Below are positions 8,377 through 16,090 of a stretch of DNA of 19,115 nt, piece by piece. The position numbers and the translations under genes were made by a program. This stretch comes from Propionibacteriaceae bacterium (GTDB lineage: Bacteria > Actinomycetota > Actinomycetes > Propionibacteriales > Propionibacteriaceae), in contig DAIESZ010000096.1 in assembly GCA_027346035.1 (NCBI GenBank), positions 1 to 19,115 on the forward strand, read 5' to 3'. Under the pieces are notes generated by a model. It was not told where the DNA came from, did no database searches, and worked only from the letters and a program-made list of their open reading frames with translations. How positions within the stretch are numbered: the stretch's first letter is position 1; each line of letters begins with the position of its first letter.

Positions 8377-9129
8377 TCACACGAGCAGCCAGGCCGCCGC
8401 GAGTGCGCTGAAGCCGAGCACGAGGGGGTCGAACACCCGCTGGGGCATGATCCTGGCCAGTCGCACGCCCACCAGCGCGCTCAGGAGGATGACCGGTGCC
8501 ATCAGGCCGGCGGTCGTCAGGGTCTGCCACCCCACGCTGCCGACGGCGATCGCCACCGGGACCTTGATGAGGTTGACGGCGAAGTAGAACCATGCCGTGG
8601 TGCCGAGGAAGCGCACCACGTCGAAGCCCGCCGACAGCATGTAGATGCTGGTCACGGGGCCGCCGGCGTTGGCGACCATGGTCGTGAAGCCGGCGAGGCT
8701 TCCGTAGAACCACCGGCGGACCGGGTGGATGCTCGACTCGTCCCCGTGATGCGGGTTGGGGCGCCGGGACAGCCTGCGCCGCACGACCGTCCAGGTGACC
8801 ATCGCCAGCAGGATGCCCCCGATGGTGCGTTTGGTTGCCAGATCCGAGGCGAACGACAGGTATCCGCCACCCGCGGCGACGCCGACCAGTACCGCCGGCA
8901 GCAGCCGCTTGAGCGCTCCGAAGTCCGCGTCACGCCGGTAGACGGTGATCGCCGCGACATCACCGACGATGAGCATCAGCAGCACGATGCCGGTGGACGC
9001 CTTCGCGGGGAGGACGCCGGCGAGCAGCGCAACCGGGAGGATGCCGCTCCCGGGCAGCGCCGTCTTGGCCAATCCGACGAGGATCGCCGCCACCACGATG
9101 AGAGTCCATGCGGTCACTCCGAGAACCAT
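8377..9129 (-). CDS. TauE/SafE (sulfite exporter) family permease
   Basis: The 250-residue protein is almost entirely membrane segments (about eight) and shows the TauE/SafE (DUF81) pattern. The N-terminal repeat has GLAKTALPGSGILPVALLAG and a second, similar repeat around GFTTMVANAGGPVTSIYML. ATG 9129-9127 is chosen because GGGGAGGG lies on the minus strand at 9146-9139; an upstream in-frame extension to 9216 would add a Arg/Gly-rich, non-membrane leader. Family members export sulfite, sulfoacetate or other organic anions; the substrate here is not known. It lies 103 bases behind the transaldolase-like gene on the same strand and could be read from the same inositol-type promoter. It converges on the sensor kinase (35-base gap). 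Confidence 0.85.
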   Translation of the reverse strand: MVLGVTAWTLIVVAAILVGLAKTALPGSGILPVALLAGVLPAKASTGIVLLMLIVGDVAAITVYRRDADFGALKRLLPAVLVGVAAGGGYLSFASDLATKRTIGGILLAMVTWTVVRRRLSRRPNPHHGDESSIHPVRRWFYGSLAGFTTMVANAGGPVTSIYMLSAGFDVVRFLGTTAWFYFAVNLIKVPVAIAVGSVGWQTLTTAGLMAPVILLSALVGVRLARIMPQRVFDPLVLGFSALAAAWLLV

Positions 9130-9232
9130 GACGGTTCGCCCTCCCCTGTTCGTCGACACCCGTGTCGCGGGGCGGGTAGCCACCGGTCCAGGGCGACCCA
9201 CTCCGGTGAGCCTCACTGGATCCTTGCAGATG

Positions 9233-10309
9233 TCACGGACGCGGCAGGATCACGTCTCGCACCAGCATGTCGAGATCGTTGTCGGCATCGAGGAACGCGC
9301 GCAGCGTCCGCCGGGTCGCGCCGTAGGCGTCGAACTCGTCGGGGGTCATGCCGTCGGGCTCGTAGGCGCGGACGAAGTCGGGGATCCGCATCAGGGTGTC
9401 CATGATGTGGGGGGCAACGGGTTCGTCGATGCGGGAGACCACTTGGTAGCCCGACCCGTTGATGCGCTGCTGCCACGCGAACGGCGGCGAGATCACGAGG
9501 TCGCCGCCGAGGAGTTCGGACCACTGGAGCACGTTACGGAACGCCGCGTTGAGGATGCGGGCCCGCAGGCCGCGTTGCTGGAACTCCCGGTAGGCCCGTT
9601 TGATCGCGGCGATCCCGGCCCACTCCAGATGTCCGGGGTCGAGGAACAGCTGGTCGCGTTCGGCGACGATCTTCAGCCAGTCGTCGAGGCGTCCGCCCAT
9701 GATCGTCACCACCGGCCCCATGCGGGAGACGTCGTTGCCGTCGGCCTCGCGGCGCGTGAGTCCTCGCTCGATGGCCTCGCCGGTGGCCACAGCCTGCGGC
9801 ACCGAGAACGAGACCGTGACGTTGATCGACACCCCGCGGTAGGTCGCCTCCTCGATCGCCCGCAGCCCGGCGCTCGTGGCGGGCACCTTGACGACCATGT
9901 TGGGGGCGAGATCGGCGAATTCCTGCGCCTGCGCGACGAGGGCGTCGGCGCTTCGGGCGAGGCGGGGATCTGTCTGAACCGACATGCGTCCGTTGATGCC
10001 CCGGTGTTCCTCGAAGATCGGCTCCAGCAGCTTCGCGCCCTCGATCGACAACTCCCGGACGACCTGCCAACCGATCTCGGACTCGCCGGCGTCCGGCATC
10101 TCCTCGGCCAGTTCCCGGATGCGGGGGATCCAGCGCTCCCGCTTCTGGGTGATGGCGGCGAAGGCGATGGCCGGATTGCACGTGGCCCCGACGGCACCGA
10201 AGGAGATCGACTGGCGCAACTCGTCCGGATCGGCCGAGTCGTTCCACAGCACGGTGGGAAACTTCCGGGCCGCGTCGAGCAGGGGCCCGGGCGTGTAGGC
10301 GATCGGCAT
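9233..10309 (-). CDS. Transaldolase-family enzyme of the inositol regulon, Glu-to-Gln at the catalytic water site
   Basis: The 358-residue TIM-barrel protein aligns by eye with E. coli TalB: D24 (D17), N45 in ATCNP (N35), Schiff-base K141 in VVKVPAT (K132), T165 in NVTVSFS (T156), R207 in GGRLDDW (R181) and R258 in AAFRN (R228). Differences are Q112 in RMSVQTDPRL (TalB E96), T202 (S176) and M204 (F178). Gln at the E96 place is what fructose-6-phosphate aldolases carry, so a true aldolase rather than dihydroxyacetone transfer is possible. The start ATG 10309-10307 has AGGAG at 10323-10319, 9 bases away. The gene sits behind the same 22-bp operator as iolC, pointing to a role with inositol-derived phosphorylated sugars such as 2-deoxy-5-keto-gluconate 6-phosphate or its triose products. 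The exact reaction is inference. Confidence 0.83.
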   Translation of the reverse strand: MPIAYTPGPLLDAARKFPTVLWNDSADPDELRQSISFGAVGATCNPAIAFAAITQKRERWIPRIRELAEEMPDAGESEIGWQVVRELSIEGAKLLEPIFEEHRGINGRMSVQTDPRLARSADALVAQAQEFADLAPNMVVKVPATSAGLRAIEEATYRGVSINVTVSFSVPQAVATGEAIERGLTRREADGNDVSRMGPVVTIMGGRLDDWLKIVAERDQLFLDPGHLEWAGIAAIKRAYREFQQRGLRARILNAAFRNVLQWSELLGGDLVISPPFAWQQRINGSGYQVVSRIDEPVAPHIMDTLMRIPDFVRAYEPDGMTPDEFDAYGATRRTLRAFLDADNDLDMLVRDVILPRP

Positions 10310-10413
10310 GGGTGGGAACTCCTTGATGGCTCGTCAGCCGATGCTGCCTCGGCTGCAATCTCGTCGTCGGCCTCCCCGGGCGCAGTAGGGGGATGGCCGA
10401 GCGCCTCGCATCC

Positions 10414-10442
10414 ATTGAATTACCGACGGCAGGGAATGTCAA
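10414..10442 (-). promoter_or_regulatory. Promoter of the transaldolase-like gene
   Basis: On the minus strand TTGACA (10442-10437) is a perfect -35 box. After a 17-base spacer comes TTCAAT (10419-10414), a four-of-six match to the -10 consensus. The -35 overlaps the right end of the 22-bp operator, so a bound repressor would exclude RNA polymerase. The leader to the start codon would be about 100 bases. Confidence 0.5.
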
Positions 10443-10459
10443 CCATATGTCAGGACAAA
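10438..10459 (-). promoter_or_regulatory. IolR-type operator, copy 1 (transaldolase)
   Basis: This 22-base element, read on the minus strand, begins TTTGTCCTGACA and ends GGTTGAC. It is identical over all 22 bases to the element upstream of iolC and matches 16 or so positions of the element upstream of the aldolase. The core TGTCCTGACA is a perfect dyad (TGTC/GACA, 2-base centre), as expected for a dimeric GntR regulator. It also fits the KGWCHTRACA motif I remember for Corynebacterium glutamicum IolR. Confidence 0.72.
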
Positions 10460-10500
10460 TCAGCAGCATGAGATGAGGCCTCAGCCCCGGAAGGCGTGGC

Positions 10501-11247
10501 TCAGCTGGCGAAGACCGTCGAGTCGAAGGTGTAGCGGTCGGCGCGGTAGATGTGATCGCCGTACTCGATGATCTCCCCGGCGTCGTCGATGGTGGTTCGA
10601 CGCATCGTGAGCAGCGACGCGCCCCGCTTCATCTGCAACAATCTCGCCTCGTCGGGGGTCGCGTTGCGGGCCCCGATCGACTGACGGGCCGACAGAAGCT
10701 GCACGTTGCGCTGCCGCAGGCCCTCGTAGAGCCCCGTGGCCTCGAGTTCGTCGCGGCTCGGTGCCAGTCTCGCGGGCAGGAGGTTGCGCATGAGTGCGAT
10801 CGGCTCCCCGTCGGCCAGGCGCAGTCGACGGGTCTCGATGATCGGTGTGTCTTCGGGGACGCCGAGCAGTGCGGCGTCCCCCGCATCGGCGAGGCGCTCC
10901 GTGTAGTCGAGCACCTGTGTCGTGGCGTGGAAGCCGCTCTGGATGAGGTCGCCCAGCAGGCTGGTGAGTTCCGAGGGGCGGTGGATCAGTTGGGGTGCGA
11001 CCTGGGTTCCGACGCCGCGTCGACGCACGACCAGGCCCTGGTCGACGAGCCGCTGGAGGGCACGCCGCGCGGTCGGCCGCGAGACCTTGAGCCGCTTGGC
11101 CATCGACAACTCGTCCTCGATCCGCGTGCCCGTCTCGAGTTGCCGGGACAGGATCAACTGGGCGATCGGCTCGGCGATCTGGAAGTAGAGCGGCACGGGG
11201 CTGTTGCGGTCGAGGTTGATCGAGGGGGCGAAGACGTCGCCGGTCAT
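10501..11247 (-). CDS. iolR: GntR/HutC-family (UTRA) regulator, probable inositol repressor
   Basis: The 248-residue protein has an N-terminal winged HTH (~15-80) with PVPLYFQIAEPIAQLI, the ETGTRIEDELSMAKRLKVSRPTARRALQRL helix-turn-helix block (given in parts: TRIEDELSMA, then SRPTARRALQRL) and the wing GLVVRRRGVGTQV. A UTRA ligand domain (~95-240) follows, ending in YGDHIYRADRYTF. AGGAG at 11260-11256 is 8 bases before ATG 11247-11245, so the longer frame from 11283 is rejected. It is divergent from the aldolase-iolBDE operon, and operator copy 2 lies between them. The likely role is repression of the three operator-bearing promoters, relieved by an inositol pathway intermediate. This rests on position, family and motif, not on binding data. 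Confidence 0.83.
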   Translation of the reverse strand: MTGDVFAPSINLDRNSPVPLYFQIAEPIAQLILSRQLETGTRIEDELSMAKRLKVSRPTARRALQRLVDQGLVVRRRGVGTQVAPQLIHRPSELTSLLGDLIQSGFHATTQVLDYTERLADAGDAALLGVPEDTPIIETRRLRLADGEPIALMRNLLPARLAPSRDELEATGLYEGLRQRNVQLLSARQSIGARNATPDEARLLQMKRGASLLTMRRTTIDDAGEIIEYGDHIYRADRYTFDSTVFAS

Positions 11248-11365
11248 GTCTGGCACTCCTTCGTGGTGCGCGAGGCTATGCACAGGCTAGCGATCAACCG
11301 GTAGGTCCGGGCATAAAGCTCACGTATCGTCAGGGTGTACGCGTCTTACGACAAGAGGAAGTCAT

Positions 11366-11387
11366 TTTGTCCGGTCAATTGATTGAC
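11366..11387 (+). promoter_or_regulatory. IolR-type operator, copy 2 (aldolase-iolBDE)
   Basis: This diverged copy of the 22-base element starts TTTGTCCGGTCA and ends GATTGAC on the plus strand. It contains two overlapping dyads: TTGTCCGGTCAA (one mismatched pair) and a perfect GTCAAT-TG-ATTGAC. The TTTGTCC and TTGAC ends and the central G-CA and TG are kept relative to copies 1 and 3. It lies in the divergent region shared with the GntR gene, so it may also serve autoregulation. Confidence 0.65.
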
Positions 11388-11411
11388 ATGCGAAGTTCCA
11401 CGGTGCAGGCT
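11383..11411 (+). promoter_or_regulatory. Promoter of the aldolase-iolBDE operon
   Basis: TTGACA at 11383-11388 is a consensus -35 box overlapping the operator end. CAGGCT at 11406-11411, 17 bases further on, keeps only the A at position 2 and the final T of a -10 box. The predicted leader is about 40 bases. The -35 is convincing; the -10 is weak. Confidence 0.45.
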
Positions 11412-11461
11412 GGTGCCCATTGCCCGGGATCGACGCGACCGGGGTCGAACGAAGGATGACG

Positions 11462-12328
11462 ATGTCCCTCACGGAACGCCTCGTGCAGATCCGGGCATCG
11501 CACCCGGAGCGGATCGCCGAAACGCTCGCCACCCGCCCCAGGGGGGTGCTGCCTTCGGGCGGCGACAGGCTGATGGTCATCGCGTGTGATCATCCCGCGC
11601 GAGGTGCGCTGGGCGCGGGTCGCGACGACACGGCCATGGCCTCGCGGGAGGAACTGCTCGGCCGCTGCGTGGAGGCGCTGAGCCGCCCGGGAGTCAACGG
11701 CTTCCTCGGCACCGCCGACATGATCGAGGACCTCGCCCTGCTCGGGGCGCTCGACGGGAAGCTCGTCTTCGGATCGATGAACCGCGGCGGCCTGAAGGGT
11801 GCGAGCTTCGAGATGGACGACCGGTTCACCTGCTACGACGCCCGAGGTGTCGTGTCGGCAGGCCTCGACGGCGGCAAGATGCTGTTACGGATCAACTACT
11901 CCGATCCGGGCAGCGCGAACACCCTCGAGGCCTGTGCGCACGCCGTCGACGAGTTGGCCGAGCACCGCGTGATGGCGATCATCGAACCCTTCGTCACGCG
12001 GTGGCGCGACGATCGGATCGTCAACGACCTGAGCCCCGAGGCGGTCATGACCTCGATGGCCATCGCGTCCGGGCTCGGACGCACCTCCGCATACACCTGG
12101 CTGAAGCTCCCGGTGGTTGCGAACATGGAACGGGTGCTGCGGGCCGGCACCCTCCCGGTGCTGCTCCTCGGTGGCGCCGTTCCGGATCGGCCGGATGAGA
12201 CGCTGGAGGCCTGGCGCACCGCGCTCACTCTTCCCACCGTGAGGGGCCTGGTGATCGGGCGCTCGCTGTTGTTCCCGCCGTCCGGCGATGTGGCGGCGGC
12301 AGTCGACGAAACGGTAGGACTCCTGTGA
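11462..12328 (+). CDS. Cgl0159-family (beta/alpha)8 aldolase-like protein
   Basis: The 288-residue protein resembles the Cgl0159-type class I aldolases found in actinobacterial inositol clusters, related to the DhnA/FbaB and DeoC group. Landmarks are LMVIACDHPARGAL (37-50), VNGFLGTADMIEDL (78-91), MLLRINYSD (140-148), the candidate Schiff-base lysine K215 in YTWLKLPVV, and the phosphate-binding-like LLLGGAV (234-240) and RGLVIGRSLLFPP (261-273). AAGGA at 11452-11456 is 5 bases before ATG 11462, which fixes the start over ATG 11456 and an upstream TTG at 11420. The likely role, replacing IolJ, is cleavage of 2-deoxy-5-keto-gluconate 6-phosphate to DHAP and malonate semialdehyde; that is inference from cluster context. 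It is first in the operon and its stop overlaps the iolB GTG start. Confidence 0.8.
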   Translation: MSLTERLVQIRASHPERIAETLATRPRGVLPSGGDRLMVIACDHPARGALGAGRDDTAMASREELLGRCVEALSRPGVNGFLGTADMIEDLALLGALDGKLVFGSMNRGGLKGASFEMDDRFTCYDARGVVSAGLDGGKMLLRINYSDPGSANTLEACAHAVDELAEHRVMAIIEPFVTRWRDDRIVNDLSPEAVMTSMAIASGLGRTSAYTWLKLPVVANMERVLRAGTLPVLLLGGAVPDRPDETLEAWRTALTLPTVRGLVIGRSLLFPPSGDVAAAVDETVGLL

Positions 12329-13194
12329 ACACGAATCCCGACCTCTACGTTCCCGCCGGTGGCAGCGCGCATGACCGGTTCACGGTCGACATCACCCCCG
12401 AGCGGGCGGGGTGGTCCTGGTCCGGGCTCAAGGTCGTGAACCTCGCGCCCGGTGAGGCGGAGACGGTCGCGACCTGCGCCGACGAGGCCCTGGTGCTCTC
12501 GCTCGAGGGTGGCTGTCGGGTGCAGGTGGACGACGCGCACTTCGAGATCACCGGGCGTCCCGGGGTGTTCCAGGGGGTCAGCGACGTCGTCTACGTTCCG
12601 CGCCACTCGATGCTGACGATCACCTCCGATGGCGGTGGGCGGTTCGCGGTGCCCACCGCGCGGGCGAGTGCCGACCTGCCGGCGTCCCACTACGACGCCG
12701 ACCAGGTGCGCACCGACCTGCGGGGGGCGGGTGACTGCTCACGGCAGGTGAACAACTACGCGCTGAACAACGGGGTCGCGACCTCCCACCTGCTGGTGTG
12801 CGAGGTGCTCACTCCGGGCGGCAACTGGTCGTCGTACCCCGCCCACAAGCACGAGGAGCACAGCGAGGTCGAGCGGGAACTCGAGGAGATCTACTACTTC
12901 GAGGTCGCCGCCGGGCCAGACGGACCCGGGTTCGCGTTCCACCGCACCTACGGCACCCCGGAGCGGCCGGTCGACCTGTTCGCCGAGGTCGGCGACGGTG
13001 ACGTCGCGCTGGTGCCGCACGGCTGGCACGGCCCCTGCGTCGCGGCCCCGGGTTACGACCTGTATTACCTCAACGTGATGGCCGGGCCGGCCGATGACCA
13101 CACGTGGCTGGCGGTGGACGACCCGCACCACCACTGGATCCGCAGCACCTGGGACGACCAGGACATCGATCCCCGCCTTCCCTTCACCCGCTGA
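12325..13194 (+). CDS. iolB: 5-deoxy-glucuronate isomerase
   Basis: The 289-residue protein is a bicupin of the IolB family, which converts 5-deoxy-glucuronate to 2-deoxy-5-keto-gluconate in the cytoplasm. The metal-site motif PAHKHEEH (172-179, H174 and H176), the acidic helix ending in EEIYYFEV (187-194, candidate E188) and VPHGWHGPC (230-238, candidate ligand H232 or H235) are all present, together with the family's YYLNVMAGP (247-255) close to the end. The length is usual. It starts with GTG 12325 inside the TGA of the upstream gene (a GTGA overlap), so translation is probably coupled; a weak TAGGA lies at 12315-12319. iolD follows after 17 bases. Confidence 0.93.
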   Translation: MNTNPDLYVPAGGSAHDRFTVDITPERAGWSWSGLKVVNLAPGEAETVATCADEALVLSLEGGCRVQVDDAHFEITGRPGVFQGVSDVVYVPRHSMLTITSDGGGRFAVPTARASADLPASHYDADQVRTDLRGAGDCSRQVNNYALNNGVATSHLLVCEVLTPGGNWSSYPAHKHEEHSEVERELEEIYYFEVAAGPDGPGFAFHRTYGTPERPVDLFAEVGDGDVALVPHGWHGPCVAAPGYDLYYLNVMAGPADDHTWLAVDDPHHHWIRSTWDDQDIDPRLPFTR

Positions 13195-13211
13195 ACACCA
13201 GGAGCACATCC

Positions 13212-15116
13212 GTGAGCAACGAAGCCTATCGGGACACGGTCGACCTGACCGTCGCGCAGGCGACCATCCGTTTCCTCTCCAACCAGTACTCCGAACGCGA
13301 CGGGGTGGAACGCCGCCTCATCCCCGGCGCCTTCGGCATCTTCGGGCACGGCAACGTCGCCGGCCTCGGCCAGGCGCTGCTGCAGAACGAGATCGCCCGG
13401 GCCGACGGCGAGAACGAGATGCCCTACATCATGCCCCGCAACGAGCAGGGCCAGGTGCACGCGGCGGCCGCGTTCGCCAGGGCCACCAACCGCCTGCAGA
13501 CCTGGATGTGCACGGCGTCCATCGGGCCGGGCTCCCTGAACATGGTCACCGGCGCCGCCCTCGCAACGACCAACCGGGTTCCCGTCCTGCTGTTCCCCTC
13601 CGACCAGTTCGCGACCCGCGTCCCCGACCCGGTGCTGCAGCAACTGGAGGACCCCACCACCCTCGACGCGTCGGTCAACGACTGCTTCCGTCCGGTGTCC
13701 CGGTTCTTCGACCGGATCAATCGACCCGAGCAGCTGATCCCGTCGCTGCTCAACGCCATGCGAGTGCTGACCGACCCGGCCGAGACCGGGGCGGTGACTA
13801 TCGCGATGCCGCAGGACGTGCAGGCCGAGGCGCACACGTGGCCGGTCGAGTTCTTCGACAAGCGGGTGTGGCGCGTGCGCCGGCCGCCGGCCGAGCCCGC
13901 CGCGCTGGATCGGGCGGCGCGCCGGATCCGCGAGGCACGGCGCCCGCTCGTCATCGCCGGGGGTGGCGTCATCTATTCCGAGGCCGGTGAGCAGTTGCGC
14001 GAGTTCGCCCGCCGCACCGGCATCCCGGTGGCCGACACCCAGGCCGGCAAAGGCGCGATCAACTTCGACCACGAATGCTCGGTCGGGGTAGTGGGCTCGA
14101 CCGGCTGCGATGCCGCCAACCACCTCGCCGACGCCGCCGACCTCGTCATCGGCATCGGCACCCGCTACTCCGACTTCACCACCGCGTCCAAGACCCAGTT
14201 CAAGAACCCGACGGTCGGCTTCGTCAACATCAACGTGTCGGCCTTCGACGCGGCCAAGGAATCCGCCGAGATGGTGGTGGCCGACGCCCGGGAGGCGCTC
14301 ACCGCCCTCACCGATCTGCTCGACGGCTATCGGGTGGACGCCGCGTACAGCGAGCAGATCAGGGCCGAGAAGCAGGCCTGGCTCGCCGTCACCGACAGGC
14401 ACTACCACCTGGGGCACGGGCCGTTGCCCGCGCAGACCGAGGTCTTCGGAGCCCTCAACGAACTGCTGGGCGACGACGACGTGGTGATCAACGCCGCCGG
14501 GTCGATGCCCGGGGACCTGCAGGCACTGTGGCAGGCCCGCACCCCGGTCCAGTACCACGTCGAGTACGCCTTCTCGACGATGGGCTACGAGATTCCGGCC
14601 GCTCTCGGCGTCAAGCTGGCACGCCCGGAGGCGGAGGTGGTCGCGATCGTCGGCGACGGGTCCTATCAGATGCTGCCGATGGAGCTTGCGACGGTCGTGC
14701 AGGAGAACATCAAGGTCATCTACGTGCTGCTGCAGAACCATGGGTTCGCCTCGATCGGAGCCCTCTCCGAGTCCCGGGGGTCACAGCGCTTCGGCACGGT
14801 GTACCGGCGTCGCGGCGAGGGCGGCCACCTCGACGACGACCAGCCGGTCGGCGTCGACATCGCGGCCAACGCGAGATCGTGGGGGCTCGACGTCCTCGAG
14901 GTGCACGGGATCGACGAGTTCCGCGACGCCTACCGGCGGGCCCACGCCTCGCGGCGTCCGACCATGATCCACATCGAGACCGACCTGTCCGGCCCCAACC
15001 CACCCGGATCGAGCTGGTGGGACGTCCCGGTCTCCGGCGTCTCGACCCTCGACAGCACCCGTCGGGCCCGCGACGAGTACGAGCACGCCAGGCGTCCCCA
15101 GCGGCACTACCTGTGA
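13212..15116 (+). CDS. iolD: 3D-(3,5/4)-trihydroxycyclohexane-1,2-dione hydrolase (ThDP-dependent)
   Basis: The 634-residue protein has the three-domain acetolactate-synthase-like architecture. The N-terminal pyrimidine-binding domain carries the catalytic Glu E78 in RNEQGQVHAA. A central Rossmann-like domain (~225-370) follows. The C-terminal pyrophosphate domain has GDGSYQMLPMELA (481-493) and the ThDP-Mg motif completed at LLQNHGF (506-512). IolD hydrolyses the cyclic diketone from inosose dehydration to 5-deoxy-glucuronate. Its full length and RFGTVYRRR (527-535) support IolD rather than acetolactate synthase. AGGAG at 13200-13204 is 7 bases before GTG 13212. It is third in the operon, 105 bases before iolE. 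Confidence 0.94.
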   Translation: MSNEAYRDTVDLTVAQATIRFLSNQYSERDGVERRLIPGAFGIFGHGNVAGLGQALLQNEIARADGENEMPYIMPRNEQGQVHAAAAFARATNRLQTWMCTASIGPGSLNMVTGAALATTNRVPVLLFPSDQFATRVPDPVLQQLEDPTTLDASVNDCFRPVSRFFDRINRPEQLIPSLLNAMRVLTDPAETGAVTIAMPQDVQAEAHTWPVEFFDKRVWRVRRPPAEPAALDRAARRIREARRPLVIAGGGVIYSEAGEQLREFARRTGIPVADTQAGKGAINFDHECSVGVVGSTGCDAANHLADAADLVIGIGTRYSDFTTASKTQFKNPTVGFVNINVSAFDAAKESAEMVVADAREALTALTDLLDGYRVDAAYSEQIRAEKQAWLAVTDRHYHLGHGPLPAQTEVFGALNELLGDDDVVINAAGSMPGDLQALWQARTPVQYHVEYAFSTMGYEIPAALGVKLARPEAEVVAIVGDGSYQMLPMELATVVQENIKVIYVLLQNHGFASIGALSESRGSQRFGTVYRRRGEGGHLDDDQPVGVDIAANARSWGLDVLEVHGIDEFRDAYRRAHASRRPTMIHIETDLSGPNPPGSSWWDVPVSGVSTLDSTRRARDEYEHARRPQRHYL

Positions 15117-15172
15117 GCCGAACGCCGCGGAGGATCGCGGTGCCCCACCTGCCATCGAGCAGCCCTACCGCA

Positions 15173-15190
15173 GTCGGGCCGTGTCCCGAC
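15173..15190 (+). other. Small hairpin in the iolD-iolE gap
   Basis: GTCGGG (15173-15178) and CCCGAC (15185-15190) form a perfect 6-bp stem with a 6-base loop in the 106-base gap between iolD and iolE. No T-tract follows, so it is more likely an intercistronic RNA structure affecting processing or relative expression than a terminator. The rest of the gap shows no operator copy and no clear promoter. Confidence 0.35.
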
Positions 15191-15222
15191 CCGACACATC
15201 ACCACCATGAATGGAGAGACAC

Positions 15223-16083
15223 ATGTTCATTGCCGGTGCTCCGATCAGCTGGGGCGTCTGTGAGGTCCCTGGCTGGGGTCATCAGATGGCCCCCGAGCGG
15301 GTCCTCGCGGAGATGAGGGAGATCGGACTGACGGCGACGGAGTTCGGTCCGCAGGGCTGGCTGCCGGTGGAACCGCAGGCGCGAGCAACGGAAGTGGCCA
15401 AGTATGGCCTCACCCCGGTGGGGGCGTTCTTCCTCGCGGTCATGCACGACCCGGCATCCGACCCGATTCCCGCGGTCGAGCGCGAACTCGACGCCTTCGA
15501 GGTTGCCGGTGGCTCCTACCTGGTCCTGGCCGCGCATTCGGGTGCCGAGGGCTACGACGCTCGGCCGGTACTCGACGAGGCGGGGTGGCGGACGCTGGTC
15601 GACAACCTGGACCGGATCGGGGAGGTCTGCGCGGCCAGGGGAGTGACCGCCTGCCTGCACCCGCATTGGGGCACCATGGTGCAGAACGCGGACGAGATCG
15701 ACCGCGTGCTGCGCAACAGCTCGGTGGGCCTGTGCCTCGACACCGGACACATCACCTGCGGCGGGGGCGACCCGGTCGCGATCGTCGAAGAATTCGCGGA
15801 TCGCATCGACATCGTCCACGCCAAGGACGTTCGTCATGACCTCACCGACAAGCTCCTCACCGGTGAGCTGACGTGGTCGGAGGGCATCAGGGCGGGGATG
15901 TTCACCCCGATCGGCAAGGGGGACATCGACTTTGCGGCGATCGTGTCCAAACTCGGATCGGCCGGGTTCGACGGCTACTACGTGCTCGAACAGGACATCA
16001 TGATCGACGGGGAACCGGCCCCGGGCCGCGGCCCGATCGACAACGCGCGCGCGTCACTGGCCGCGCTGCGAGCCCTGGGCTGA
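15223..16083 (+). CDS. iolE: Inosose (2-keto-myo-inositol) dehydratase
   Basis: The 286-residue TIM-barrel protein belongs to the xylose-isomerase-like AP endonuclease 2 superfamily and matches IolE. The N-terminus has APISWGVCEVPGWGHQM (6-22) and TEFGPQGWLP (39-48). Candidate metal-ligand segments are LHPHWGTMV (145-153), GLCLDTGHITCGGGDP (169-184), DIVHAKDV (196-203) and YYVLEQD (252-258, E256). IolE removes water from scyllo-inosose to give the diketone used by IolD. GGAG at 15213-15216 is 6 bases before ATG 15223; an in-frame ATG at 15211 would overlap that site and is disfavoured. It is last in the plus-strand operon and converges on iolA. Confidence 0.9.
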   Translation: MFIAGAPISWGVCEVPGWGHQMAPERVLAEMREIGLTATEFGPQGWLPVEPQARATEVAKYGLTPVGAFFLAVMHDPASDPIPAVERELDAFEVAGGSYLVLAAHSGAEGYDARPVLDEAGWRTLVDNLDRIGEVCAARGVTACLHPHWGTMVQNADEIDRVLRNSSVGLCLDTGHITCGGGDPVAIVEEFADRIDIVHAKDVRHDLTDKLLTGELTWSEGIRAGMFTPIGKGDIDFAAIVSKLGSAGFDGYYVLEQDIMIDGEPAPGRGPIDNARASLAALRALG

Positions 16084-16090
16084 ATCGCGC

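Noticed and set aside
9130..9216. In-frame upstream extension of the TauE/SafE permease.
   Set aside because: The added residues are Arg/Gly/Thr-rich and not like a signal peptide or membrane segment, while GGGGAGGG precedes the ATG at 9129.
9233..10309. Transaldolase plus TauE as a sulfoquinovose (sulfo-transaldolase) module.
   Set aside because: No sulfoquinovosidase or sulfosugar isomerase is nearby, the protein is longer than I would expect for that enzyme, and the operator ties it to inositol genes instead.
11248..11365. Possible promoter for the GntR gene with TTGATC at 11297-11292 on the minus strand.
   Set aside because: No acceptable -10 box lies at 16-18 bases, so I do not list it as a feature.
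13065..14741. Minus-strand open frame of 558 codons opposite iolD.
   Set aside because: It is antisense to well-conserved IolD with no recognisable family and no ribosome site.
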